Source: a virus. Taken from it: 39,074 bases of DNA. Position numbers and translations under genes: made by a program. Of the stretch, positions 14,103 to 24,300 are shown one piece after another; positions within the stretch are counted from its first letter, which is position 1, and every line of letters starts with the position of its first letter. The stretch lies in the IMG/VR virus record IMGVR_UViG_3300041926_000003, positions 1 through 39,074 of that record, one strand, 5' to 3'. The notes under the pieces are model-generated. The model saw only the letters and a list, made by a program, of their open reading frames with translations, had not been told where the DNA came from and did not search any database.

Positions 14103-15071
14103 ATGGCCACGCCGATTTGGGGTACAAACACCCTCACGTCGCTGAGCAATCGGTACATCATGCCGTACATCACCGACGTGGTGTTCGTCAGTTCCCCGTT
14201 GACGTTCCGCTTCAAGGCGCGCAACAAGCTCGTCATCAAGGGCGGTCTGTGGATCGAGATTCCCTTCATGTACGCCAAGCCCAACTCGGGCGGGTGGTAC
14301 TCGGGTCCCGAGATCCTCCAGACCATCCCCTTCGACGTGGTCCAAGACGGCTCGATGCCGTGGGCGCAGCTCTACGACAACGTGACCGTCGACGGGCTGA
14401 CGCTCAACCAGGCCGAGTCCGACGAAAAGGCCATGGACTACCTGACCGCCCAGTTCGAGATGTCCAAGCTCAACTGGCTGGACAACCTGGCCGGCGGCTT
14501 TTGGTCGGACGGCTCCAACTCCAAGTCCATGGTCGGCCTCTTGGCGGCCGTGGACAACGGCACCGTGGCCCCCACCTACGCCGGGCTGACCCGGTCGAGC
14601 AACACCTGGCTCAACTCCCAGGAGGACTCGACCACCACGACCATGTCGCTCAACGCGCTGAACAACCTGTTCGGCTCCGCCACCACCGGCGGACGCGCTC
14701 CGACGCTGATCATCGGGACACGGGCCAACTACATCCGCTACCAGAACCTCAACGTCACCATCCAGCAGTTCCCGACCGCGCCGGGGATGCGGGACCAGCA
14801 GTTCGCCGCCGCGGGCTTCGACCACCTGGTCTTCAACAACGTGCCCTGGCTGGTCGACGACCACATCCCGACGACGGGCACCGAGGGGAACCTGTTCTTC
14901 TTGAACGAGGAATACTTCACCTTCATCGTCGGCCGGGGCGGGAACTTCGTGATCGAGGACTTCGTCAAGCCCCCCAACCAGGACGCCATGACGGCGATAA
15001 TGAAGCTGTACTGCCAGCTCATCTGCAACAACCCCCAACGACAGGCCAAGTTCACGGCCCTCGCGGCGTAA
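14103..15071 (+). CDS. Major capsid protein
   Basis: ATG at 14103 has GAGAGG 7 nt upstream. The 322-aa protein follows the scaffold gene and has features of HK97-fold capsid proteins: an early helix-free segment IPFMYAKPNSGGWYSGPEIL, the helix region ESDEKAMDYLTAQFEMSKLN, an A-domain-like part with GRAPTLIIGTRANYIRY, and late beta strands (LFFLNEEYFTFIVGRG, NFVIEDFVKP). It probably assembles the icosahedral shell as hexamers and pentamers. No N-terminal protease domain is fused, consistent with a separate scaffold. Confidence 0.88.
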   Translation: MATPIWGTNTLTSLSNRYIMPYITDVVFVSSPLTFRFKARNKLVIKGGLWIEIPFMYAKPNSGGWYSGPEILQTIPFDVVQDGSMPWAQLYDNVTVDGLTLNQAESDEKAMDYLTAQFEMSKLNWLDNLAGGFWSDGSNSKSMVGLLAAVDNGTVAPTYAGLTRSSNTWLNSQEDSTTTTMSLNALNNLFGSATTGGRAPTLIIGTRANYIRYQNLNVTIQQFPTAPGMRDQQFAAAGFDHLVFNNVPWLVDDHIPTTGTEGNLFFLNEEYFTFIVGRGGNFVIEDFVKPPNQDAMTAIMKLYCQLICNNPQRQAKFTALAA

Positions 15072-15080
15072 GGAGCCAAG

Positions 15081-15635
15081 ATGCCTGACGCGATAATCAC
15101 AAACCCGAAGTTCGCCAACAACCCCCCAGGTGCCGGGTACTACCCCCAGACCGACGACTTCTGGACGCTCGACCCGAACATCACGCTCGCCACCCTGGTC
15201 GCCCTGGTGCCCACCCACCTGGCCACCAACATCACGACGCCGGCCACCGGCGTCGGGGCGGTGGTCGAACTGCAATCGTGGAACGGCGTTACCTCGGGAG
15301 CCTCGGGGTCTCCGGCATACCCGACCGTGGCCCTCTCTGCCACTACGGCGGACGCGGGCCTCCTGGGCGTCATCACCGGCTCCACGGCGAGCGGCAACGC
15401 GGTCACGGTGACCGGCCAGGTGGTGACCGTGAAGCGCTACGGCATCACCAAGGTCATCGTGGACAACACCTGCACGGTCGGCCACGTCCTGGTCCAGTCG
15501 ACCGGCACCGCCGGGGTGGCGCATGACTCGGGTGGAGTCACCGGCACCGCAGGCCAGAACCTCGGCATCGTGCTCGAAGCGGTCACCGTGTCCTCGGGCC
15601 TCGGCATGACCTACGCCCTGATAAAGCCCACCTGA
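15081..15635 (+). CDS. Probable head decoration protein
   Basis: ATG at 15081 has AAGGAG 6 nt upstream. The 184-aa protein is rich in Thr, Val, Gly and Ala and appears all-beta, with VTVTGQVVTVKRYGITKVIV and VGHVLVQSTGTAGVAHDS. The second half resembles DUF2190/decoration-type proteins that follow capsid genes and bind the outer capsid surface. Size and position agree. The identity is inferred from pattern, not from a strong motif. Confidence 0.6.
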   Translation: MPDAIITNPKFANNPPGAGYYPQTDDFWTLDPNITLATLVALVPTHLATNITTPATGVGAVVELQSWNGVTSGASGSPAYPTVALSATTADAGLLGVITGSTASGNAVTVTGQVVTVKRYGITKVIVDNTCTVGHVLVQSTGTAGVAHDSGGVTGTAGQNLGIVLEAVTVSSGLGMTYALIKPT

Positions 15636-16321
15636 TGGCCGTCTCTGCCCCCAACCGCATCCGGGTCAACGAGGCCCCGCAGGTCTTCAGTGACCCCGAC
15701 ATCGCCTTCAACGACATGACCGAGCAGCTCTGGGTCAACAACAACTCCAAGCGGGTCGTGACCTGGAAGTACGGCAAGCGCGAGTGGTCCCTGGTGCCCA
15801 AATCCAAGCCGCTCGCCATACCGCTCCAGGTCTGCATCAAGTACCTGGGCGACCCGCGGTCCTCGATCGGGGTGACCAATCAGTTCACCATCCCCGGCGA
15901 GCAGCGCCCCGGCGTCGTCCCCGAGCGCTATTCCGAGCTGCGCCGGCTGTCGATCCTCTACGGCGTCTACGAGGGGCTCTTGCCCAAGCTCGCCACGGTG
16001 AAGTTCGGGGACATCCCGCGCGACCGCAACGACCCCACCCGTGACCTGTTCCCCGACGAGGACAAGCACGACACGGTCGTCCCCAAGATCACGGTCACGA
16101 CCCTCGACGGGCGAGAGGTCAAGTTCCCCATCTACGAGCCCGAAGCCAGCCCGTACCGCTACGACACCGAAGTGACCGGCATGACCGACGTGCGGACCGA
16201 GCTCGAGAAGCTACAGCGCCAGCAGGCCATGCTGCTCGACCGGATCGACTCGCTCAAAGAGGCGGCCGACGACGGCGACGTGCCTCCCGCTCTGGAAGAT
16301 TCCGTCCAGCCGCCCCTGTAG
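15635..16321 (+). CDS. Hypothetical virion protein with C-terminal coiled coil, 228 aa
   Basis: ATG at 15635 overlaps the preceding stop (TGATG). The first 100 residues are beta-rich with VTWKYGKREWSLVPKSKPLA. A middle section has PEASPYRYDTEVTG. Residues 180-210 form a coiled coil (VRTELEKLQRQQAMLLDRID). The position after capsid and decoration genes suggests a head-completion or head-tail protein. No family is recognised. Confidence 0.65.
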   Translation: MAVSAPNRIRVNEAPQVFSDPDIAFNDMTEQLWVNNNSKRVVTWKYGKREWSLVPKSKPLAIPLQVCIKYLGDPRSSIGVTNQFTIPGEQRPGVVPERYSELRRLSILYGVYEGLLPKLATVKFGDIPRDRNDPTRDLFPDEDKHDTVVPKITVTTLDGREVKFPIYEPEASPYRYDTEVTGMTDVRTELEKLQRQQAMLLDRIDSLKEAADDGDVPPALEDSVQPPL

Positions 16322-16665
16322 TGGAGGTAGGCAAGTATGGGACTGCCAGTGAGGACGAGCTGCGCGGTGAGCTGTGCCTCCTCGTGGACTTCCTCGCCGC
16401 ACACCACGTTCTACTGGCCGGGGCACTCGCTGACCACCAGCGTGTCTATTGGGCCGCCTACGAAGCCGACGACGGAGCCTCGGTATCGGCGCGTAGCAAA
16501 GCCGCCGAACGGGTGGCCCTGGCGCACTCGGTCAACGTGATCGAGCTGCGGGGCGAGATCAACTCCTACATCACGAGGATCGACCTGCTGCGCTACCTTC
16601 TCGGGGTTCCGGGCCGGACTTCGATGGCGTCGAGCTTCCCACCCGAGAAGGGCCTGTCCGCCTAG
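16321..16665 (+). CDS. Hypothetical helical 114-aa protein
   Basis: GTG at 16321 overlaps the last base of the preceding stop, with GGAGG only inside its own start, so translational coupling is likely. The product is helical: EDELRGELCLLVDFLAAHHV, then SARSKAAERVALAHSVNVIE and NSYITRIDLLRYLL. It resembles small connector-region or chaperone-like proteins in layout only. The TAG stop doubles as the start of a TAGGAT -10-like box. Confidence 0.6.
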   Translation: MEVGKYGTASEDELRGELCLLVDFLAAHHVLLAGALADHQRVYWAAYEADDGASVSARSKAAERVALAHSVNVIELRGEINSYITRIDLLRYLLGVPGRTSMASSFPPEKGLSA

Positions 16666-16674
16666 GATTGCTCC
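16663..16674 (+). promoter_or_regulatory. Possible leaderless -10 element TAGGAT
   Basis: TAGGAT (16663-16668) overlaps the stop codon of the upstream gene and is followed by 6 nt and GTG at 16675. No Shine-Dalgarno sequence or -35 box is visible. It is identical in arrangement to the box at 11758. Confidence 0.35.
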
Positions 16675-18372
16675 GTGTCGAACCAGATCATCAAGGCTGA
16701 CTCTGGCGACAGAGTGCAGCAGTGGCTCCATCTGGACGACTTCTCGCCGGGCATCTGGGACGGCAGCTATATCTCGAGCGCGAACCCCACCATCTCTGCC
16801 CCCCTGGGAGCCGCCGCGCCGGGCCAGACCTTCTGCTGCGCCAGCCTGCCCCAAGGTGGACTCGGACCGTTGCCGGGCATCGACTACATCAATGCCTATG
16901 AGGAGCCGTTCCCCGGCACCACGACGAGCCTTTACGTGGTGGGCTTCGCCCTCAACCCCGGACTGCAAAGCGGGGCCGAGGAGCTCATCATCGTCTTGGA
17001 AGGTGACGACGGCACCAGCCACTACGTCCAAGCCTGGTCGACCGAACCGGCCACGGCGGACATCAACTCCATCTTGAGCACGACGAACCCCTCGACGCCG
17101 GGCTTCTTCGGCGCGCCCTACCCGGCCTGGACCCGCATGAGCACCCAGCCGGTCATCGGTGATCCGGGCTACGTCGTTCCTTCGCCGGTGCTCATCTTCC
17201 CCTCGGCTGTCCTGACCGATGGGCACGGCGACCAGGGCCACCTCTACGCCTACCCGCCGGTCACGGACCCCACCAGCTACAGCGTGCAGGACTTGATCGA
17301 CCCCACCACCTCAGGGGTGACCGGCCAGGTGGTGACCTACAACTCGCGGGTCCAGGTGCTCAGCGGTGTCGGGTACGCCTGGCCCATTCCGGGGGGCATC
17401 TCGACCAACGAGAACATCAACTACACCGACCCCTTCGGCTCCGACGCCTACGGCAACCAGCAGGTGATCCTGGCGGCCGAGCAGCCCTGGGGCTATGGGG
17501 CCTGGGGAAGCGTCTCGGTGGGTGAGTTGATCCTGATCAAGAAGTCCGGCGGGGGAGTGGTGATGAACGGGGACATCTCGGCCCCCAACTCGGTCATCCC
17601 CCTGCCGGGCATCGAGTCGACCGGGGACTTCGTGGGCAAGGCGGACGCCTCCTCGATCGGCCTGGTCTACTGCTCGCAGAACCGGGGGGCGTGGCTGTGG
17701 AACGGCGGCAACACCAGCCAGAAGATCTCGTCGCAGATCCAGGACAACTTCTACGACGCGTCGAGCACGGTCATCCAGTCCAACAACTACGGATTCTGCG
17801 CCTCCCACTGGCAGGACTGGGTGCTCTTCTCCAACAACTGGCTCTTCGACCCCGACACCGGGGCCTGGTGGATTCTCTGGCCGACGACGAACAACGGCAA
17901 TTCCAAGGTGATCGGCTACACCTTCTGGTGGTGGCAGCAGGGCCGTTTGGGTTACCAGGTCTACGCCGCACCCCTCAAGCTCGGGGTCACGGGAGATTTC
18001 TCGACCAACTGGTACGCCCGCTTCAACTCAGAGACCGCCGCGGGTCACTACAGCTGGACCAGCCTGCCCATGCACGTCGTACCGAACGCCACCCGCGTGG
18101 TGGATGTGACCCAAGTCATCGTCCGCTGCTCCTCGCCGGACGGGACAGGCGGAACGGTGACGGCCAACATCGGCGACTGGTCGGCCACGACAGACGGGGT
18201 GATCGGGTCCAATCCGACCACCTTCCGCTTCAACGCCGGTAACGGGTGTCTGGGTCTCTCCGATATCACGCTCAACCTGACTTCTGAGACGGCCACGGAC
18301 GGCTCGGCCCCCATCATCGACTCGGTCGATATCGGTTTTTCGACGCGGGCACGCCAGGGGAGCGACAACTAA
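16675..18372 (+). CDS. Large beta-rich tail protein, possibly tail nozzle/tube
   Basis: GTG at 16675. The 565-aa protein is rich in Gly, Ser, Thr, Trp and Tyr and appears all-beta. It has repeated blade-like segments such as VGELILIKKSGGGVVMNGDI, GLVYCSQNRGAWLWNGGNT and DWVLFSNNWLFDPDTGAWWI. This repeated W-rich strand pattern resembles the beta-propeller of podovirus tail nozzle proteins. The C-terminal 110 residues look like a separate beta-sandwich (VTQVIVRCSSPDGTGGTVTA). The neighbouring adaptor-like gene supports a short-tail role. The assignment rests on pattern and position. Confidence 0.55.
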   Translation: MSNQIIKADSGDRVQQWLHLDDFSPGIWDGSYISSANPTISAPLGAAAPGQTFCCASLPQGGLGPLPGIDYINAYEEPFPGTTTSLYVVGFALNPGLQSGAEELIIVLEGDDGTSHYVQAWSTEPATADINSILSTTNPSTPGFFGAPYPAWTRMSTQPVIGDPGYVVPSPVLIFPSAVLTDGHGDQGHLYAYPPVTDPTSYSVQDLIDPTTSGVTGQVVTYNSRVQVLSGVGYAWPIPGGISTNENINYTDPFGSDAYGNQQVILAAEQPWGYGAWGSVSVGELILIKKSGGGVVMNGDISAPNSVIPLPGIESTGDFVGKADASSIGLVYCSQNRGAWLWNGGNTSQKISSQIQDNFYDASSTVIQSNNYGFCASHWQDWVLFSNNWLFDPDTGAWWILWPTTNNGNSKVIGYTFWWWQQGRLGYQVYAAPLKLGVTGDFSTNWYARFNSETAAGHYSWTSLPMHVVPNATRVVDVTQVIVRCSSPDGTGGTVTANIGDWSATTDGVIGSNPTTFRFNAGNGCLGLSDITLNLTSETATDGSAPIIDSVDIGFSTRARQGSDN

Positions 18373-18870
18373 ATGCCCATCAACCCCATTGCCCCCATCA
18401 AGTACAACCTCTTCGTCCCCAACAAGACGATGGAAAAGGTCGACCAGCCGGGGTACGGGACCGATATGCGGACCATCGAGCAGGGCTTTAACCTTTTTAT
18501 TAACAAGCTCCTGCCCGAATTCAACGCCGTGCTGCTCGAAATCGACGAGATTCTCAACGTCGACATCCCGAAATTCAGCTTCGGCAACGTGGCGGTCGGA
18601 ACCAATCCGCCGGCGGGCGTGCAGCTCACCGACTTCTCGACCACCGAGACCATCGCGACCAACGCCAGTGGGGAAGCATCCATCGACCTCTCGGCTCTGG
18701 GCTTCAGCTACGGCTACAACGCCCTGGTCACCCCCAACTGGCCCGGCCTCATGCCGAGTCTCGACCTCGGGGCTTCGACCCTGGTCACGCTGTGGCTGAA
18801 CTTCCAGGACACCACCGGCGCCTACGGCCCGGACACCTTCAGCGTCACCGTCCTCGTCAAGGGCGCGTAG
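18373..18870 (+). CDS. Hypothetical tail-associated protein, 165 aa
   Basis: ATG at 18373 follows the upstream TAA directly. The first 60 residues are helical (EKVDQPGYGTDMRTIEQGFN, then FINKLLPEFNAVLLEIDEIL). The rest is beta-rich (NVAVGTNPPAGVQLTDFSTT...FSVTVLVKGA). The helix-then-beta layout fits a fibre-adaptor or tail-assembly protein between nozzle and adaptor genes. No family is recognised. Confidence 0.6.
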   Translation: MPINPIAPIKYNLFVPNKTMEKVDQPGYGTDMRTIEQGFNLFINKLLPEFNAVLLEIDEILNVDIPKFSFGNVAVGTNPPAGVQLTDFSTTETIATNASGEASIDLSALGFSYGYNALVTPNWPGLMPSLDLGASTLVTLWLNFQDTTGAYGPDTFSVTVLVKGA

Positions 18871-18871
18871 G

Positions 18872-18883
18872 TATCCTGTAGTC
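18872..18883 (+). promoter_or_regulatory. Possible leaderless -10 element TATCCT
   Basis: TATCCT (18872-18877) fits TANNNT and lies 6 nt before the ATG at 18884. A clear Shine-Dalgarno sequence and a -35 box are both missing. It is the fourth instance in the structural block of a TANNNT-N6-start arrangement. Confidence 0.3.
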
Positions 18884-19609
18884 ATGACGATGAACCTGGG
18901 CACGGCCCGGACCGAAGTGCGCGACCTCATCGACGAGGCCAATGCCCAATTCTGGACCGACGCCCAGCTCAACACCTGGATCAATCAGGGCTGTTGGGAC
19001 ATCGCCCGGCGCGCCCTGTGCCTGCGCCAGACGATGCAGGTGCCGGTGATCGCAGAGACCCAGAACTACCCGGCCCCGGTCGACATGTACCAGCTCTACC
19101 GCATCGAATTCGTCCCCTCGACCGGCAGCTTCATCTACCCCTTGACCTTCATGGGCTACAACGAAGCCGACCAGGCGTGGGGCACCTACCAGTCCTTCCC
19201 GGCCGCCTGGCCCGAGATCGTCGTCTTGTGGAACAACCCCGGCGTCAACGAGGTGCTGGTGAACCCAAGCTTGTCGTCGCCCCTGATGATGCGGCTCTTC
19301 CCGGTCCCCGCTCAGACCGGCGTCCTGAACGTCTTCTACTACCGCAACGTGGTCCAGGCCGTAGCGGACACCGACCAGCTCGACACCCTGCCCGGCTGGG
19401 AAGACCTGGCCGTGGAGTACGCCGTCTACAAGGCCAAGCGCAAGGACAAGGAGCCCGACTGGCAGGACGCCTTCAACTTCTACGAGGCCAAGCTCAACGA
19501 CCTGATCATGGTCTCGGGCAACTTCCACGACCAGGCGGGCACCTTCTCGACCGGTCAGGGCCAGTGGCCGCCCTGGGCCATCGGCAGCTACGGCGGGAGT
19601 GACTGGTAA
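18884..19609 (+). CDS. Head-tail adaptor-like protein
   Basis: ATG at 18884. The 241-aa protein starts with the pattern usual for phage adaptor/connector proteins: ARTEVRDLIDEANAQFWTDA followed by LNTWINQGCWDIARRALCL. A beta-rich region with QNYPAPVDMYQLYRIEFV and late helices (LDTLPGWEDLAVEYAVYKAK, then FNFYEAKLNDLI) follow. Adaptors of this type sit under the portal and join head and short tail. The gene order (after the nozzle-like gene) is slightly unusual. The N-terminal signature makes this one of the clearer calls in the region. Confidence 0.75.
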   Translation: MTMNLGTARTEVRDLIDEANAQFWTDAQLNTWINQGCWDIARRALCLRQTMQVPVIAETQNYPAPVDMYQLYRIEFVPSTGSFIYPLTFMGYNEADQAWGTYQSFPAAWPEIVVLWNNPGVNEVLVNPSLSSPLMMRLFPVPAQTGVLNVFYYRNVVQAVADTDQLDTLPGWEDLAVEYAVYKAKRKDKEPDWQDAFNFYEAKLNDLIMVSGNFHDQAGTFSTGQGQWPPWAIGSYGGSDW

Positions 19610-20514
19610 TGCCCTACCCTGGCAACCCGGCAACGCGCACCGCGGGCAACCAGCCTGCACAGAACCAGGCCAATCCGTCCAGCGAGCTTTCCGAGACCCA
19701 GGGCCTACTCAGCTCCAACAATCCGTCCTATCAGGGCGCAGGTGTCATCGCGGGCGGCCAGTCGGCTGGGATAGCGCAAAGCGGCCTGACGATGGAGCAA
19801 CTCCTGGGCGAGATAGGGCTGACCGGGGCCAGCGCAGGCGAGGCCAACCAGTACGCCGCCCAGCAGCTCGAGGAGGGCCTGACCGGAGCCGGGCTGACGC
19901 AGGGGCAGAACTACCTCCAGGGCCTCGGACTACAGGCCCAGGCCGGGCAGACGGCGGCCCAGCAGGGCTTCACGACGGCCGAGTACAACCTCAACGCCAC
20001 GCAGTACCCCGAACAGCTGGCCGAAGCGGCCCAGTCGAACAAGACGGCCCTCCAGGGCATCTCGACCTCGGGAGCGGCCGCAGGAACGGGCTACACCCAG
20101 GGCCAGGCCAACAACGTCGCCAATCAGAACCTCCAGTACGGCTGGCAGCAACAGGACATCGGGCGCGCCCAGGGCGAAGCGGCCCTCGGACAACAGGCCG
20201 GGCTGTCGGCCACCCAGTACAGCCTCGGTGACATCGCCCGCAGCGAGCAGAATTTGCAACTGACGGCGGCGGCCAACGGCCTCAGCGTCGAGCAGCTCAA
20301 GGCCCAGTTCGCCCAGGGCGTCAACACCACCGGGACCGGAGCAGAATCCGACCTGACCCAGCTCTACACGCAATATCTGGCCCAGCAGGGCAGCGCGGTC
20401 GGTGACATCGCCTCGGCCGGATCGCAGCTGGGCCTGCTCTCCCCCGGCTCGATCCTCTCCACCGGCCAGAACAGCGGCCTGAACCTCTCCTCGCTCTTCG
20501 AAGGGAACCTGTGA
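19609..20514 (+). CDS. Gln/Ala-rich probable internal (ejection) protein, 301 aa
   Basis: ATG at 19609 overlaps the upstream stop (TAATG). The protein is very rich in Gln, Ala, Gly and Asn, with repeated helical units such as QYAAQQLEEGLTGAGLTQGQ and NLQYGWQQQDIGRAQGEAAL. It lacks hydrophobic segments. Gln/Ala-rich proteins directly before a giant internal protein are typical of podovirus ejection protein sets. The function is inferred from composition and position. Confidence 0.6.
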   Translation: MPYPGNPATRTAGNQPAQNQANPSSELSETQGLLSSNNPSYQGAGVIAGGQSAGIAQSGLTMEQLLGEIGLTGASAGEANQYAAQQLEEGLTGAGLTQGQNYLQGLGLQAQAGQTAAQQGFTTAEYNLNATQYPEQLAEAAQSNKTALQGISTSGAAAGTGYTQGQANNVANQNLQYGWQQQDIGRAQGEAALGQQAGLSATQYSLGDIARSEQNLQLTAAANGLSVEQLKAQFAQGVNTTGTGAESDLTQLYTQYLAQQGSAVGDIASAGSQLGLLSPGSILSTGQNSGLNLSSLFEGNL

Positions 20515-21341
20515 TGGCAAAGAAAGACCCCTTCGGATCTGACCCTGGCGTCCTCGGTGACCTGTCGCATCTGGGCCACGATGTGGTCGGTGCCCCGGCG
20601 GGCCTGGCCTACTCGCTGAACGACGTGATGGACGAGGGCGAAAAGGAACTGCTCGGCTCGGGCAAGAAGGCCGACCCGAAGAAGAAGGAAGCCAAACAGC
20701 CCAAGCTCCCGACTCCCGAGAAGGCGACCAAGGACCAGACCCAGTCCCCCTACGAGCAATTGGCGAACGAGCTGGCCAAGCAGTACCTGACCCAGATCAA
20801 CCAGCTCCAGCCGTTGGTCTCGGGCCAGTCGGCCACCGGCCTCGAAGGCGAAGCCGGGCAGGGCAGCCAGACGCAGTTGGCCCAGTTGCTCGCGGGCGCG
20901 GGCGTGTCCCCGGCCCTGGCCAAGGCGACCGAGGCCCCGATCGCAGGCACCGACCCCCTCCAATCCAACGTCAACGCGGCCATGCAGGCCCAGGCAAGCG
21001 CCGAAACCCCGGCCGCCGAGGGCTACGCGGGCGCGGTGAAGGACACCGGAGAGGCCAACACACAGACCTTGACGGCCGCCCCATGGGAACAGATCCTCCA
21101 GGAGCTGGCATCGGAAACCGCCTACCGCGCCGCCAGTGGGACGGGGGCAGCCGCGTTCGGGGGCACGACCGCCAACACACCGGCCTTCCTGCAGCAGTAT
21201 TTCAAGGCCCTGGGCCTCGGATCGGTCCCGGCGGCCGGGACGTCGAGCACCCTGCCCGGCGTCCCCGGAGCGGTCACGAAGGCGGCCAAGGGCGGCAACT
21301 CGTCGAGCGTCCCGAGCGACGGTAACTCGACCACGCCGTAA
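20514..21341 (+). CDS. Probable internal virion protein, 275 aa
   Basis: I start at ATG 20514 (TGATG with the upstream stop); GTG at 20511 in the same frame is equally possible, with AAGGG upstream. The N-terminus has FGSDPGVLGDLSHLGHDVVG, then a Lys-rich segment (GKKADPKKKEAKQPKLPTPE), then Ala/Gln-rich helices (YEQLANELAKQYLTQINQLQ). The end is Ser/Gly/Thr-rich. It lies between two presumed ejection proteins and is probably ejected or internal as well. Confidence 0.6.
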   Translation: MAKKDPFGSDPGVLGDLSHLGHDVVGAPAGLAYSLNDVMDEGEKELLGSGKKADPKKKEAKQPKLPTPEKATKDQTQSPYEQLANELAKQYLTQINQLQPLVSGQSATGLEGEAGQGSQTQLAQLLAGAGVSPALAKATEAPIAGTDPLQSNVNAAMQAQASAETPAAEGYAGAVKDTGEANTQTLTAAPWEQILQELASETAYRAASGTGAAAFGGTTANTPAFLQQYFKALGLGSVPAAGTSSTLPGVPGAVTKAAKGGNSSSVPSDGNSTTP

Positions 21342-24300
21342 TGCCCGCCCAGCAGAGCGCCATACAGGGCTTCACCCAGGCGTGGAACAAGACCGCGGCC
21401 TGGGCGCAGAGCCAGGGCATCAGCTACAAGGACTACTACCCCGTCTACCAGATGGACTCAGCCCGCCTGCTCAGCAACGAAGAGCCGATGTCCAACGCCG
21501 AGCGGACCAGGGCCATTCTCGCCGCATCCGACCCGAACAACGTCAGCCCGGTCCCCGGCGACGCGCCCGACCCGGCCAACATCTGGGGCAACACCATCAC
21601 CGACCTGAAGAATATCTTCACCGGCCTCGCCCCGAACCACTTGGTGGCCAACATCTTCGACTCGGTCAAGAACGCCGTGGTGCATCCGGACACCTGGATC
21701 GCGCCGTTGGAGGAGATCGCCTCGGGCAACTGGAAACAGGGCCTCGAACAAGCGGCGGGGATCACCGGAGGGCAGAACATCTTGTCCTGGCTCCCCGGCG
21801 TCTACGACCTCGGAGAGTACGCCCAGGGTGGGGCGGCTGAAGTCCTCTCTCATCCGGTGGTGTCCCTGCTCGACGCCGCCCCGTTCGCCCCCGCCGGAAG
21901 GATCATCGACGCCGCCGCCGACGCTTCTCGGGTGGCCTCGCTGGCGGACAAGGTCGGGATGACGGCCGACCAGCTGCGTGATGCCTCGTTGCCCGGCATC
22001 GCCAAGTCCTACCTACTCAGCCGCCAGGTCGGGGACATCGGCTTCATCGCGAAGCGGGCTGACTCCCTGGTCGACCTGGCCACCGGCCAACCCCTGACCA
22101 TCTCGCAAGCCCTCGACAAGTGGATCACGGCCAACACGGGCATGGGCAAGACGCTGTCGGCCCTGATGAAGGGCATGCTGAACATCAACGACACCGGCAC
22201 CGACTACGAGCTGGCCCTGATGCGCCCGGCCGAGCTCGCCATGCAGGTGCTCGACCCGGATCAGCAGAAGGAGGTCGACGCCCTGCTGAGCCGGACCGAC
22301 CCGAGGGCCAAGGGCAAGACCTCGCCCGAGATCACCAACGACGACTCCATCGACCCCGCCGTGCGAACCGCGTACACCGAGATGGAGAAGGTCCGAGCCT
22401 GGGTCAGCGACCAGGCCCTCGCATCAGGCAGCGACGTGGCCAAGGCCCGCCCGGACGGCTCGATCGGCATCTACCACACCGCAGGCGAACCCAGCCCGGT
22501 CGTGAAAGCGGCCAACGACCTCCAAGCGGCCCAGGACGCCGTGGTCAAGAAGATGCGACCGGGGATGAAGATCACCGACGACATGCGCAAATGGGACGCC
22601 CAGGCGGCCTCGCTCAACCAGGCCATGGGTCAGACGTGGGCACAGGCCCAGGCCGCGGTGGACAAGATCGACGGCACGCAGCGCTACGAGCCGGTCAAGA
22701 TCACCGAGGGGACCAAGCTCACCAAGCCCCGCTACGTGAAGATCGACATCAAGAAGCAGGCCGAGGAGCTGCTGGGCGTCCACGGTCCGGGAGCGTTGAC
22801 CTCGGGGGATGACGGGATCGTGGGCAAGATCCACGACGCCGTCTACCAGCAGGACTTCGCCGGGGTCAAGGCGCTCTCCGAAGTGGCGCTGCGCCGGCTC
22901 AGCGGCAACGGGGTGAAGTCGATCGACGCCAGCCTGGACCCCTCATTCGTGACGCTGCGCCAGCAGATCGAAGCCCTGCACGAGTACGCCGTCAAGCGGA
23001 TCGAGCGTGACCGCCAGTTCGAGAACCTGGTCATCCGCCCCTACGGCAAGGAAGCGGGATACGGGGATCTGCGTTCCGAGCTCAAGGCGTACTTCAAGGC
23101 CAAGCGGGTCTTTTCCAAGGCCGTCTACGACCACCCGACCGCCGACTGGATCGACGTGGTCAAGGACCAGTACGTGAAGAAGCTGATGGAAGAAGAGGAC
23201 CGCTACGACCGCCTCGGAGATCTGTCTGCGCAGCTCCGCAAGCCCAAGAAGGACGGCGGCTACGGATGGACCGAGGACCACATCAACCGGCTGCGGTCGG
23301 ACCCCCGCAAGCTGGCCGAACTGATCCGCCTGGAGACCGACGCCGCCACGGTGAACGTGCTCGGGGTGGACATCATGGACAAGGTCGACCACGACCGCCT
23401 GATGAACTCGGCCTTGGAGGAGACCGAGAAGCTCCGCGCCAGCGGGTATGAAGTTTCCTACATCCCGCACGTCTCGGACCTCGACATCCGCGACACCGAC
23501 CCCGGTCGCTACGGCATCCACCTGAACCCCAAGGGTGTCGAGCGCAAGTCGAGCCGGGCCTTTGAGCGCAAGCTGGACTTCGTGGCCCAGCGCCACGACG
23601 TGTCCGCCAGCCTGCACCTGGCCGCCAAAGAAGCCCTGCAGCTCGACGGGACGATCGAGTTCGCTCAGCACTTCTTGACCCCGCACATGGTCAGCTACGA
23701 GGACGCCCACGCCACCATCATGCGCGAGTTCCCCGAGGCCATGTCGGGCTTCGCCAGCGACATCGAGTCGGCCAAGAACGTCGAGGAGTCGATCCTGCGC
23801 GACCGCTTCGCCATGGTCAAGTTCGACCCCCAGGCGAAATTCGGCTTCACCCTGCCTAGTTGGGACCCCAAGGGCATGTACATCCCCAAGTCCATTGCCG
23901 ACGCCGTGGACAAGATGCTGGTCAAGGGGCAATTCCCGTTGGACAGCGTCTACAACAAGATCACCAACACCTTCCGCTTCTCCATCCTCGGCCTCTCCCC
24001 GCGCTATACGGCTCACGTCATCTTCGGCGGCACCTTCCTGCTCGCGCTGCGCTCCACTCCGAGAGTCCTCGAAGCCATTCCCGAGGCGTGGAACATCATC
24101 AAAGACCGTGGGGACGTTCCACGTGGAACCTTCGACGGAGCCACCCAGCGTGGCGTGGACCCCGTGGTCTACCGCTCCTTTGCCAACGACACCCGCAACG
24201 TGGCAGCGCGGAGTTACCACACCAAGATGGGGGCCGACGCCACCCGCTGGCTGGCCGAGGAGCACATCGAGACCGTCCAGAAGGTCAAGCTGGCGGCCGC

